Origin: Cristatella mucedo
Taxonomy: Eukaryota; Bryozoa; Phylactolaemata; Cristatellidae
Direction of reading: 5' to 3'
NCBI GenBank assembly: GCA_009760855.2
Contig: WPIO01000005.1
Coordinates: forward strand, 186,001 to 250,000
DNA: 64,000 bases
Shown: in pieces, positions 12,601-26,239 of the stretch
How positions within the stretch are numbered: position 1 is the stretch's first letter
Layout of the letters: each line of letters begins with the position of its first letter
Translations under genes and position numbers: made by a program
Notes under the pieces: model-generated
The model's input: the letters and a program-made list of their open reading frames with translations, nothing else
Database searches by the model: none
What the model was told of the DNA's origin: nothing

Positions 12601-15600
12601 ACCGGGGCAGCTTCGGGGAGCCGATCAGACGAGATGCCTGGAAGTTAGTCCACCAGCCTCAGATTGAGCAAACTTCCACGGCCATTTAATACGCCTAACG
12701 TTATCATCCTGCGAGCAAAAGCCCCGATACCAACCAGGTCAATGGGAAAACCAGCTGAGTGCCTATTTGTGGTGGCAACCTGCTTGGTACGGTAGAAGAA
12801 TGAAAGCGAGTGCAAAACTAGTGACAAGGCAACATGAGAAGCACAAAACACGACAGTTTTCGCCGACAGGTGACCGCTGCACAGCCTCTGGCCTGCAGTG
12901 CCTGCGTACCTCCGTCGGTAGCAGTCGGATGGACTCGCGTCGAGCTATTGCTGCTGCTGCAGCTACGCCCACATCAGGATCCTCATCGGCCACATCACCT
13001 GCCGATCGCAGTGCCGCCGATCGCAGAGAAGCTTCTTCAGTACTGGGACGCGTGTCGTGGCTCATCGGTGGTAGCACAGAGCTGACCTCGAGTTGCACGC
13101 TCATTTGCTGTCGCTCTCGCTCATCATGCTGCTGCGGATCTGGCTGCCGCCACCGCTGCTGCTCCTCCTGCTCCAGCCGCCCTCCGTCATACTCCTCCTT
13201 CTCTTTCTCTTTCTCCACTTGTTCCTGCTCTGCCACCTGCTCCATCTGCCGGGGCAGCGCAGAGTCGGCTGCTGCAGCAGCTACGGAACTGCTGACGACT
13301 TTGGCAGCATGAGCTGAGCCTTCGACAGTCGGCGCCATCAGACAGTCCTCATCCTCCGTCGGATGCAGCAGCTCCAGGAGCCCTGCCAGTGCTGCAGCCG
13401 TGTCCCCTGAAGCCGAAGCTCGAGTGCCTTCGTCGTCGGCGGCAGCGGCGGAAGACGGCGGCGCTGACGGCCACTGTGCCGCCTCGTCGGCCAGTCCTTG
13501 CATGACAGACCTACAGGGTTGATGGGGCAGCCTTGCAAGCAGTGGGTTCGGCTTTTTGACGACGCCGCCCACACGGACACGTGCCGCTCGTCCCAACTTT
13601 AACGAAGCATCTTGCAGCGCACAAGAGCTCTGCGATCGGCATAAAGCGCTGGATAGCACGCAGCCAACAGTGAGGCTTGTCCTCGCTTTCACAACGCAGG
13701 CAGATACGCGGCAGGAGCCTGCCCCAAGCTTGCCCTCTGCTCTCTGCCCTCTGCTCTCTGCCCTCTGCTCTGCTCTCTGCCTCATGCAGACAGCTGACGA
13801 GGCACTCTGCAGGGATCTACGACGACGACAGTGGTGCCAGCCCCTAAGGAAGTCTGACAGAGTGAGAGCTGCATTAGTAGTCAAGGGGCTACTTTTCCAG
13901 GCGATATCTAGAAAAGCTCTTGCCTTGCCAACGTTAAAACCGTTAAAGACCGTGCCTTTAGTTCCTTTGCTCCCGAAACCTGGAACTCACTACCGACGCA
14001 TGTCCCAACGTCCCCTGAGAGGACGACATTTAAAAAGTAACTTAAACCACACATGTTTATTACAGCATTTTGTGGGTCTTTGTGATTCGTATTTTGTGTG
14101 CATGTACCTTTGTGCCTGCTGCTTGTGTTTACACCAATCATTTGGTAATGCTTTTCTATACAGCATCTGTAAAGTGCCTAGAAAAAGCAGCAGAGCCAGA
14201 GAGATACAGTTCAAGGCACTCAGTACTATCAAATGCCCCATCCGTAACTATAACTATAACTATAGCACCGTAACTTATAACTCTGACACAGGCGGCTTTA
14301 ATAAATAGGCACCATGCTGACTGAAACTCAGCACCCTTAGGATAAGGTTTTTTCTGTCAACACAGACTTTGCAACTGCCACTAGGTTTGAGGTGTTGCTA
14401 TCTGATTTTGACTGCCACTCAGCATTTTTACCTTGCACTATGACTTCCTATAGACATATTTACAGATTCATTGTCACCAGCGTAAAGGAGGCCCTAGAGA
14501 TAGTTCCACAGAGAGTACCGCTTACCGAGAGGACAGCAGCCCCCCCCCCCTATGCAGGAGCGAAACATTCACAGCCATGGCCTGTCAATGGCAGTCCGGT
14601 GCTTAATTTAGCTGTGGTAGAGATAACCCTAAGCACTATCCTTTACTGTAAGTGTTCTTGCATTGTTAGGGCACTAAGCAACATGACCCTTAATGTAAAA
14701 ACCCAACACAATGTTGATACTGCGGACTGGTACCTCAACAGAGGCTGGACAAACCGTAGACTGAACAGTCATAGACCTTTGGCAGTGGCAGCGGCATGAA
14801 TGTCAAGCAGCAATGAACACCCAGCATATGCACAGTGCACAGACTTGTGGTAGGCAGCATGGCTGGTCACGAACCTCGAACCTGTGGCTAGCATCTGTGC
14901 ACCTGGCGCTTGCTTGGCAAAATCCAGAGGCAACAAGCCTGCATCAAGAGCAAAATCTTCACAGCCATCGCCCAACGAACGCTCGCTACTGCTGGATGAT
15001 AAAGAAATTGAGTCCAGATTCTCGGGTTCACGTCCACCGTTGCTACTGCTACTGTTACTGCTGCTGCTCCTGATCATGCTGTCCGGTGCAACCTGGGAGA
15101 TGGCACTTGGGTAGCCGATTGCTGGTGCCTTCATATTGTCGCCGAGCATGTTCGATAGTCCAGAACTAGTGTCCTATAATGAAACCCGCAGCAAAAATGC
15201 TTGCATACCAACCATCAAGAGATCATAAAGTCATTCTCTCTAGGGCCGCAGCACACCGAACAGAGGTGCAAGCCGCTAATCAGTGGCAAAACATTGTGGC
15301 CGAGAAGCGACATTGGGCACTACTTCTGCGCAGTTATTTCATGATCAACGAACCAGCAAACGAGGTGCTATCACTATGAGGTAGTTACTGAAATGTCAGG
15401 CCGGGATCTGGGGTGGGCAAGGTAAAAGCTCTACAATAAGTCAAGGAAAACCCTGCATTAAGAAAGAAACTGCCGATAAAGATGCATCATCAGCTTTGCC
15501 AGCATCTACAGTGCTTTACCACATGCTAATACAGATCTGCAGATTCATCCAGCAAAGGTCGCTGTGTGTGTTTAAGCATGCTAGTGCCTGCAAGAATGGA

Positions 15601-17186
15601 GTCGTGTGTCCGAGTATGTGCAGAAAGGGTGTGTGTGCATGTCTGCCTGTAGTGTGGTATGGATGTGTGCCTGTGTATATATCTGTGTATATGTGGTGAG
15701 ATGTGAGTATGTGCACTAGTGTGTGTTTGTGTGTGCGCGCGTGTGTGCGCGTGCGTGTGCACACGAATGCTCACCTTTGTGTTCATGCGCGTGTATGTGT
15801 ATGTGCTCACGCACGTCTGTGTGTGTGTGTCTGTTGTATGTGAGTGTGTTTGTGTTTGTGTACGCGCGTATGCACAAGGCACACGACTGAAACATGTTTC
15901 AGCTAGAGGCAGATCGTCAATCTTCGATGCTCATCATACGACATGAACCTGACCAGTAACCTGGCCTGACAAGTGGAATTTATAGTCCTGCATACAGCAG
16001 AAGAGGTGCAAACAAACCCACACACCGAAGTCGTCGTCCAAGCTACTGCAAAGATTCTTTCTAGTCTCTAGGGAAAACTTATATTTATTTTGCTTTAAAT
16101 TGCAATGTATTTTACATTGTTTTCAATCCAAGCAAACCACATCAGATAACATAAGGGAGCAAGCTGATGGGCATCAAGTGAAACACGCGAATCTTAAAGG
16201 ATTGCACGAGCCAACACCGAAACTAGTAACAGATTAAGCAAAAATTGTTAAAAATCCTTTTGCCTTAGGTATGCAGGTTTGTGTAAAAGTGCTGGCAACC
16301 TGAGGAAGCACATGCAAATGAGCCCTACACATTACGGCTACATGTTGATACCACAACCCGGAACTAAGTCTTCAACGACAACTGTTCCTGGACTCAGGCA
16401 GACGATTTCTATGACGCTTATCGAGGGCTTACCGCAAGTGGTAGCTCTCCAGCTTTCGTGGCAAGCGATGGATTTCCTGATGGGTTGACATCATCTGGAG
16501 TACTTCGCTGTATGCGTATGCTCACCGTTTCCGGCGCCTGGCGCAAGTACTGCACTGCTGCTGCAGCCGTCATGATAGTCATGTCTTTTCCATTTGCCTG
16601 CAGGACGTCACGCACCGGGTTACAACGGTATCGACATCGATGCGAAACAGCCGGTCGCATGGTCTGAGTTTGCACTGAAGTCACCAGTAGCGCAATGACT
16701 TTGCATGAACGCATGTCACGTTTTTGGGATAGCCTGATGTTTGTATCTGTGCACTCGAACCCAGTCCTCTAATGCTGGAGGATACATCTGAGCAGGTGAA
16801 GCCACTCGTGGTGCAGCAGCAAAGCACAACCCAAGCCGGGCCAGCTCGTTGTAAAGTCATCTCACTTGACTGTGACTAGACAGTCATCTGACACGTCCCG
16901 TGGCATTCATCCCTATCGCGCATAAACCAAGCACACTGTTGGAGGGGTGGGGCACTGCTGCTGCTGCTCCTGTCCGGCTGCTTTAGCATAAACGAGCCAG
17001 CAAAACCGAACTTGTGAAGCAGCAAACTAAAGCCCCGATGAAGCCATCAAGGAGCTGTCATTACATGGCAGTGACTGGGATGTGACATGCCTGGATCAGA
17101 GGAAGGGAAAGGCAAAAGCTCTGGAAGAAGCAGAGAAAACTCTCTTCCTCCTCCGCAATGAATATAGGTGCCCTCGGGGGGGGGGG

Positions 17187-17224
<38 letters not shown>

Positions 17225-20200
17225 GGAGGGAGGGAAGGAGGGAGGGAGAAAGAGAGAAAGGTAGAGAGGGAGGGGAAGGGAGGGAGGGGAAGAAAGAGAG
17301 AAAGGAGCTAAAAACCTACCGGTTCCCACAGCCTTTGCTCTGACCAGGTGAATGCGCCTGTCTACTATGAAATTATGCATGACATGACTAACCAATTGAC
17401 ACCCTTCCTTTTCAGCATACGAACAGTTATTAGAAAGCGATTTACTTTTCTCTTAGGGTGCTAGACAAATGTTGTACTAATATAGAGGGGTCCTGGGTTA
17501 TGAACCTAATTCACTGCCGGACAACGTTCTTAATCCGGGTCATTTGAAACCGGAATCATGATTTCCCATTTGGTGTTATGGTAAAAATTTTAATTCATTT
17601 CTGCGTCCAACGAAATATCAAAAAAATCTTTCCTGAAATAAAAGATAGGAAAAACAGCTCAAATTTTCACAATTTTCAAACTGCCTGAAACAAATGAAAT
17701 GAAGGTTAAGCACCAAAAGAAGATAAACAACATGCACACTAAAAGCACAACCTCACTGCATATACACAGCAAAAAACACCAAAACACAAAATATCCTTAA
17801 AAGAGACCAGTCACTTAATAGATTTCGTTTTTCTTTCGTGCACAGGTGAACTCTTGCCAACGAACGTTGTTTCGCTCAGTCGGAAAGAACGGCCAGTGTA
17901 ATTGAGTAACTTTACTTGCCAACGGTCGTGATGGGAAGGGTGTCAGATGGGCTGCTCAATGCACCAGATGGGCACCATGTATTAATGCCAACGACTTAGT
18001 ATAGAGGGGATGAGAGTAAGAGTAGGAGAGGGGGGCTGCTGTCCAGCCCGAACAGCCGTGAGAGAAAAACCTGACAAAATAGCTTGCTGTCAGCTCAGCC
18101 TGCTAGTTGATTGATGCCTCATTGTTGCAGGCTGAGAGAGCTGGAATGCCGGTGGGAGCTTCGGCACTGACAGTTGTTGAACTGCCGATGGCGGCTACAG
18201 TCGAACCTCAGAGAAAAATCTTGCCACGGAATCCTGTTGGGAATTCTGCCTCCAATGCTGTCGTCACTACACGGTGGGGAAGCAGGCGTTTTCTTCACTC
18301 GTTGCGGTGGTGTTCCCCAATCCTCATTCGACCCTTGCAGTATCCCAATAGCACCTTGTTAAAACTTTCCAGGCTCAATGGGTTGGTAGGAATTATTTTG
18401 CCTTCCAGTGACCGCTGATCCATTCAGAGGCATTATTACGCCCGAGTAATTGTGACGCTTCTAGAGGCACACTGGGTTCGGTTTGTAACCCAGAACCGGG
18501 TTTGTTTTCCACATTGTTCATTACCCGAGGTGCTCGTGATCCGTGACCCGACAGTATTCTTACTTATCCAAAACTATCCAGAGATACCCAGCTGCCTGCA
18601 GGAAGTAGGGTCTGCTGAAGACACATGACCCGATCAGCCCAGTGAGCTGGTTCAGTGACGGTCGAAGTTCGAGGTCGAAGGTCGAGGACCGCCTCCACTG
18701 GCGACACTCGTGGACAGCAGCAGCCATTGTAGTGCCCGATCTGCTCCTAACTAACTCAGAAGCTCATGTGCATGCGCTTGTCGTCTAGCCGAAATTGGCT
18801 CTCTTCCATTGAAGGAACTCGCTTCCACAATTCTTATGCAACGACAACTACTCTCCTGCTGCCGACTATAACTCATCCTTTTCAGCAGTCCTGAGCTGCT
18901 ACTTCTATGCTACTCACTACCTCAACTGGTCTCCTGACTCTGCTATGCTTCCCACTTTCTCTTTGTTTCGTGAGACAAAGTCTGTTGGGTACCGAATGTG
19001 TACCGAAAGCCACTTAGGCTGTGAGTGCGCTATACAAAACTCTCCTGCGTAACACCCACATAGTCTTTATGACTTTGTGGGGTTACAGACGGAGATACAA
19101 AGAATCTCTACGACTTGGCTGGTCGATAATGTGCCTGCTTCGAAAAGGCTGCCATCTGCCTGGTTTTCTTAAATGCTCAGTCATATCAAGTAGTCGGGTG
19201 AACGAAATACGTCTGGCAGGATTCTAGCCGGTATGCATGCCCAGCAACGGCACCACTAGCTAGCAAAGCAGGCGCAAGCCGTGACGAACCGCACAGTGGC
19301 ACGACAGTGGAAGGTACGGAAATTGTGTAGCCACCACCAAGCATGACGTCGAAAGAGTCAGGCGGTGAGGTGACAAGGAGCACACCGACGACCACGTCCA
19401 AACGCATCATTCTAGCAAGACTAATTCTAGGCTGCTGCGTCGGGGTATGCAGCATGAGCTACTGCACTCGCTGCCACTTACCTTCAGAAGCCTGTCACCA
19501 GCACGAAGTCTGCCGTCGGCAAGCGCAGGATCTTGCAGAATGGCTTTCACAAAGCAGCCACCGTCTATGCCTCCCATTACAGAGAATCCTAAGCTTCCAT
19601 TTCCATTTTTCCTGAGAGTTACGTCGATGACCTGGAACAAATAAGCAGATGCCAAGCACGGTCAAAGTCAAAACACGACCAGTAACGAAGCATGCACCGG
19701 CTCTTAGTTTTATGCAGATGACACAAAGCTGTACATCCTTTGCTTTAATCCCTACCGGGCTTTCATCGTTTCAAACTCACTCGAACTCCCTTACTGTACA
19801 TATTGCTGACATTTGCACTGGGACGGCAACAAACCTTAAGGATAATAAAACCAACTTACTAATTCTGGCTGAACCGAGTGTTTCTCAGAAGTTAAAAACC
19901 TAACCGATAAATGGGCCAAGCATATCTCCTCCTGTAGCTGATGCACGAAATCTGAGTGCACTGTTCCAATTTTACCTTTCAATAGCCGACCACATCAGCT
20001 CTACAGTCAAGTTTGACTACTTAATGCCACATACTTGAGCGCCCCTCATCTCGCCTGGGAATTACTGGCACTGCATTGCAATGCTTCAGGTCCTATCTCA
20101 GTGGGAGACTCCAGAGTATTGATATGAATGGACAAAGATCATCCGAGGTACCACTGAAATAAGGAGTACCTCAGGGCTCCGTGCTAGGACCGGTTCTTTT

Positions 20201-23200
20201 CACGGTTTATACTCTTCCTCTTGCCGATGTCATTGCCAAGCACAATGTAGGCTTTCACTTTTCCTTCTATGCAAATGACAGTTGTATTTTTCTCATTTTC
20301 CTTTCCCTCCTAGCCGTCCAGCACTTCTAATTCTCTCAACTACCTTCCTGCATGTATTAATGGCATCCGCATATGGATGGAAGCAAACTTTCTTAAAATG
20401 ACCACGAAACCAGCTAACTAGTTATGGGAAAACCAAGTGTGATTCAAAAATTGGAAAGGCTGATGCTCAAAATCGGCCCTGCCAGCATATTTCCTGTTGA
20501 ATCTGCACGAAATCTAGGTGTCATGTTCCAAAGTGACCTTTCGTTAGACCCACATCAGCTCCACAGTTAAGTCTGCCGACTTTCATCTACATAATATTTC
20601 TAAAATGTGGGCTTGTTCAGATAAGGATACCACATCTAAATTGGTCCATGCATTCGTGACATCTCGTCTTGACTTCTGTAACTCACTGCTTGTTGGCCTA
20701 CCGGCATGTTCAATCAGGCGCTTTAAGCTGGTGCAAAACTCTGCAGCTAAGCTTGTCTGTTGTGAGCATCGCAGTTGCCACATCACACCACTTCTCACCG
20801 ACTTACACTGGCTACCAGTCAAACAACGGATCGACTTCGAGGTTTTGTCGCTCACTTTTAGGTCACTCCATTCTTTGGCTCCAGCCTATCTCTCAGATCT
20901 ATTATCCCACCAGGCCAAGCATTGTACCACCCACTTTTCGGAATTTAACTGTTTACCAATACCTCGTACAAACCTCAAATCTTTTGGCGACCGTGCCTTT
21001 AGTTCGTATGCTCTCAAAGCCTGAAATTCACCCCTGACTTGCATCACGACATCTTCTGACTTGTCCACATTTAAACAGAAACTAAAAACGCATCTATTTA
21101 TCCCAGCATTTAGTGGATCCCTGTGATTCGTCTTTTGTATGCTTATGCATGGAGACACTGTGCATGCTGCCACTAACCATACTTGCATGCTGACCCTGTG
21201 CATGTCATCTCTAACCATGTCATTCATGTTATTTATTAAGTATGCTACCACTAACCATTCGATCGTGTTTCCTTTGCAGCAAATGTAGAGTGCCTAGAAA
21301 GAGATTGAGTTCTATGAGGGCACTATACCAAATGCATTATTATTATATATATGCACACTCATGCACACAGTTGCACAACTGTCTTCGTGATATGGAGCTG
21401 ACTCAGCAACAGCAGCAAAATCAGCATAGATGGAGGCAGGAGCAGCAGTGGCAGTGGAGGCAGAAGCAGCAGCAGCACCGGTGGAAGCTTAAAACTTGAG
21501 CAGCTAACAGACTTGCTATTTACATACTGCAAGTAAGTCACCACTTCGGACATACTCACTGATGGCAGCTGACTTGCATCGCCACCAGTGCCGTCCCTAT
21601 GACTGGTTTCCGATTCACTAACCAACGTTGCTTCGGCTCTCCTGTCAGCGCCTTGACCATCGGACACAGAGCTTCGACGAGATGAGGCTCCACTATTACT
21701 CAAAGCCATGCGCAGCCGGTCAGCCAGTGATGACGGTAGGGTGCTTGATGCAGACGTCTTCCGCTGCATTGAGACAGTTTGCCTCCCCGAGCTTCGCTGT
21801 GAAGATGCCCGAAGCGGAGTCTCACTTCCAGAGGTGTGCATCGACGTCGCCGTGGTATTAGTCTGCAGTATGTCGTCAAGCTCTCGAATCGGTGTGGGCT
21901 GACTTACTGCAGACTGCTCTTGTCGATGCTGACCGGCTCCTGAAAGATTGATTGTCGACTGAGTACAACTTCAGTTGCAGAAGTTTACGGATGCTTACGG
22001 ATGACGACTGAGGCCTTCTAGCAGGTCTTCACAGAGAGGTCAACAAGTGTGAGCGCACGTGCCACGCTCACGAGGCACATGGTTTGCATGCACTTCCTGA
22101 AGGTTTCCCGTTCAGCTGAACGTCCCGAGGACATCATTACAGAAAAAACCAGTGCACACAGGTCACTACACTATCGTAGCAACAATGTGTCACTAAGCAA
22201 ATTAGCACAATCCTTCATCAGCAGCAGACAAGCAAATAGCAATATAAAAGGTCAACTATCACAGCCTGAAACAACGCAATGCAAGATGCATTTATTTCCA
22301 TTGACGAGGGCTGGCTACTGGCTACAACCGCAGAGACGAGAGCAAAAGCAAGCGTGCGCTCAAATGCACGTGCACGGACGTCTTTCTCTTCGTCCGGCTG
22401 CGTTGAAATCTAAGCACGGGTCTGGGCCCTAGCATGGGCAGAGAATGCAGGCAGGGCCGGGTTAGTTAGAGGCAGTCAATTCTAACGGTGTGCCAGATAA
22501 TGTTTGTGCTACAGGCAGCATACTTCTGAGGCTATCGCTCACTTTGCCGGCTCACTTGGTGGGCATGGGGGGCAATGGCCGAGGGCAGACCGCGGGGAAT
22601 AAAGGGGGCGTGCTTCAGTGGTCTAGTTAAGCAAATAGACCTCCGACAGGAGATGCGATCGACCTTGGTCATTTGCTATGCAGCTTCACCACGAGTCAGT
22701 AAACGAGTGCAAACTGGCAAGCTGGTACTTGATAGCTGATATTGACATCAACAGCTCTTTAATAAGTGTATAAACTATATTAGCATAAAGCAGAGATAGC
22801 TCTCTAAAGAACAGGAATGAAATAAAAAAATAAATATAATTCCTTTATATAGCACTCTAAGAGAACTTAATCTCTATCCAAGGGCTTTACATATGCCACA
22901 GGGCTCGAGCCCTTGACTTCGGTCATCAAATGCATTCACCATGACCTTGGTCATCAAAGACAAGCACCTAACTCCTGGACCAAACCAGGACAATACTTTG
23001 GTAATATATATATATATATAACATTTGCATGGTGTCCTAAGAGAACTTAATCTCTATTCAGGCGCTTTCCATACGCCGAAGGGCTCGAGCCCATGCCCTC
23101 GGTCATCATCGAATGCACTCACATCGACCTCGGCCATCAAAGGCACGCACCTTAAACCTAAAAATTAGAGCGGCAGACCGAGATGTACTCATTATTTTTT

Positions 23201-26148
23201 TTACTAAAGCTGAACATGTACTCTACTTCCTCGGTCTCATTTAACCCTTTGATTACGACAAACAGCCTAGCATGCTGTGCAAAAGACTCGTATTTTCCTA
23301 CCAAGGAACCACCGTGCACTAGTAAACAGCCCTCGGCACAGCATGGCTCTGTTATCTAACAGGTGAGTTAATTCATCGTGCGCAAACCATGGAGCACCGA
23401 CTTTTGAAGGAGGAATGACATGGAACAACTGCTATCTCTCGCGACTGCTCATACGCAAGCTCATTCGGTGTGCTTCTACTAACATTAGCCGTGTCACTTA
23501 CAACGTCAATTATTTATCCGGTTCGGGTTAGAAAAATAAAATCCAAAACTACTGCCTGATCCACATAAAAAAACCTGATTTCTCACACCGAGATAAGATC
23601 TGAGCCTAGTGGTGTATCGCATGACAATATTGCATCGGGAGTCACGGTCTCCTCTCCCTAAGCCATGATCCCAAATTGAACGATTCCCAACTGAACTTCA
23701 AAGGAAACTGCTGGGACCAAAAAATTGCAACACAAAACTGCTATATCTGCATTTCCCTTATATCCTGTAAACCAGCCAGCCGACGAAGCACATCATAATT
23801 CCAGAACCATGCTGTCTCAGCAAAGGCAGCAACAACGCTGTAGATGGTAAGAAGACATATGAGTTGTCCATCGAAACTAGTAAGTGACTAAATATAAATC
23901 TAGTTCATGTGTATGGCGCCCTAAGAGAACTTAATCACTATTCAGGCGCTTCACATGTGCCTCGGGGCTCGATCAATGTTCGTCCAAACTCCAAGCCGTG
24001 GCACAGGTTGCATGCCGACATGAATTGCTGCTGTGCATTTGCTTCAGTAAAATAAGCACGTGCAATTGGACTGAGTATACGTTGTATTCCTATACTGGAT
24101 CTTAGCCCAGCAATAAGGCACTTGCACTTTACGATCCAGTTCATAGGTTAGAGTCCTGAAGCAGGCAGCTCCTCATAGCCTGTCGCAAGCGAGTGAAAGC
24201 TAATAAGGCTCCCGTGCTACTAGATACACGGAAGCTGATGATGTCAGCTAATGTTTGCTTCTTTTAATAGAGTTCAAAATGGTCGCAGAGAACCTTCAGT
24301 GGAAAAACCTGAAACGGCAACTTGGACCAGGGAGCACAGGATCTATAATACAACTTCACACCTGTCACTACACTATTAGCAGTTAATATTTTCTTAATCT
24401 ACAAGATAAAAATGCAGTATCTGCACAAGCAATGCATCCGGTTTTTTGCCAATACTTTCCTAGACATACTGTAACTATGACATGCAGGGCATGACTCATT
24501 ATGGCAGCATGCCCAGCAGCGCACCTGGTGTCACTACAGTTATTTCGGATTCGATGCTCGAGGTCGACTGGTCTGCTGTGGATAGAGAATTGCTGTCCTC
24601 GACATCTACATCTCTCTGAGCCAAAGTAAGCTTAGGAGACTCGGACCACAACGCTGGCGAAACGGTGCTGGAATTTCGTGATGGAGCATTGACCACCTGC
24701 AAGAAAGTAGTACCATTAATCTATAAAACTGCCAACAATTGATATTGCATACGCTAATGCCAGGTAGGCATTCAATCAAGCTACCGATTCAGTCAGTGGA
24801 GATAGAACTCTTGCATCGACTCTGCACACCGACAACTTCACTTCTTGTGTGCATGACCTCAGCAGGTGCACGGCATCCTACAAACAGAAATACGATACAC
24901 CTAATGCAATCGACAACAGGCCAACCAGGTAGCTGCACAGTAGGTATATAAAACTTGCTCCTGATGTACTTACCGCATGGGTAAATCCCTCCAATGATCG
25001 GCTGTTGACGTTCATGATAATATCCCCAACCTGAAGATTTCCTTCTTTAGCTGCAGCACCCAGTGGAAATATCTTCTTCACCCTGAGAAGAGATTTCTTT
25101 GGATCTGTTAGACCAGCTGTTCGACCACCTAGTATACTGAATCCAAATCCACTAGATTCTTTCTTAAGAAGTACTTCAAAATGGATACCTGTATTTGAAA
25201 CAGTTATATCAGCATCACATATTACTACCATCCATTAATGTTTTGGTCAGCATCACCATTATCATATAACCATCAACATCTTTATAGTCACAATTATATT
25301 CATCACTGTAACAATATTAGGCCAAGCATCGTACCACCCGCTTTTCGGAATCCAACAGTCTGGAAATACCTCGTACAAACCTTAAATCCTTTGGAGACCG
25401 TGCATTTAGCTCGTATGCTCCCAAAGCCTGGAACTCCCTCCCGACCTGCGTCAGAACATCCCCTGAACTGACCACATTTAAAAGGAACTTAAAAACACAC
25501 CTATTTAGGACAGCATTTAGTGGGTCCCTGTGATTCGTCCTTGATGTGCTTATGCGTGCTGACACTGTGCATGCTGCCACTAACCACATTTGTATGCTGA
25601 CCCTGTGCATGTCACCCCTAACCATATTATTCATTTTGTTTGTTTTTCAAGCATGATTTTACTTGCTATTCTATTGCATATCACTTTGCAGCAAATGTAA
25701 AGCGCCTAGAAAGAGATTGAGTTCTCTGAGGGCGCTTTATCAAGTGCAATATTATTATTATATTATTATTATTATTATTATTAATACATTTGTATAAAAC
25801 CCTCAGAGAACTTCATCTCTTTCTAGGAACTTTATATATGCTGTAAAGGAAGCATTATCATATGGTTACTCGTATTATGCCCAATGTCAACATGCATAAC
25901 AAGGCCACAGGTAACATGCAAAGTGTCAACATGATAATATAGTTGGTGGTACGGTGCACAGTGCCAGCACGCATAAACACACAAAGGACAAGTCACAAGG
26001 AATCAGAAAATGCCGTTAGAAATATGTGCGTGTTACCTTCTTTTTAAATTTTGTCAAGCCAGGGGATTTCCTGACATCAGTCGGGAGTAAGTTCCAAGCT
26101 TTGGGTGTGCACTATTATCAGCACTCCCTCTCTCTCTATCTCTCTCTC

Positions 26149-26239
<91 letters not shown>

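Noticed and set aside
13556-14308. 250-codon plus-strand ORF
   Set aside because: It runs from intron sequence through a short tandem repeat into a LINE-A 3' fragment, with no protein-like content outside the LINE part.
22049-22432. 127-codon plus-strand ORF
   Set aside because: No domain or family resemblance; no splice or promoter context; likely chance.
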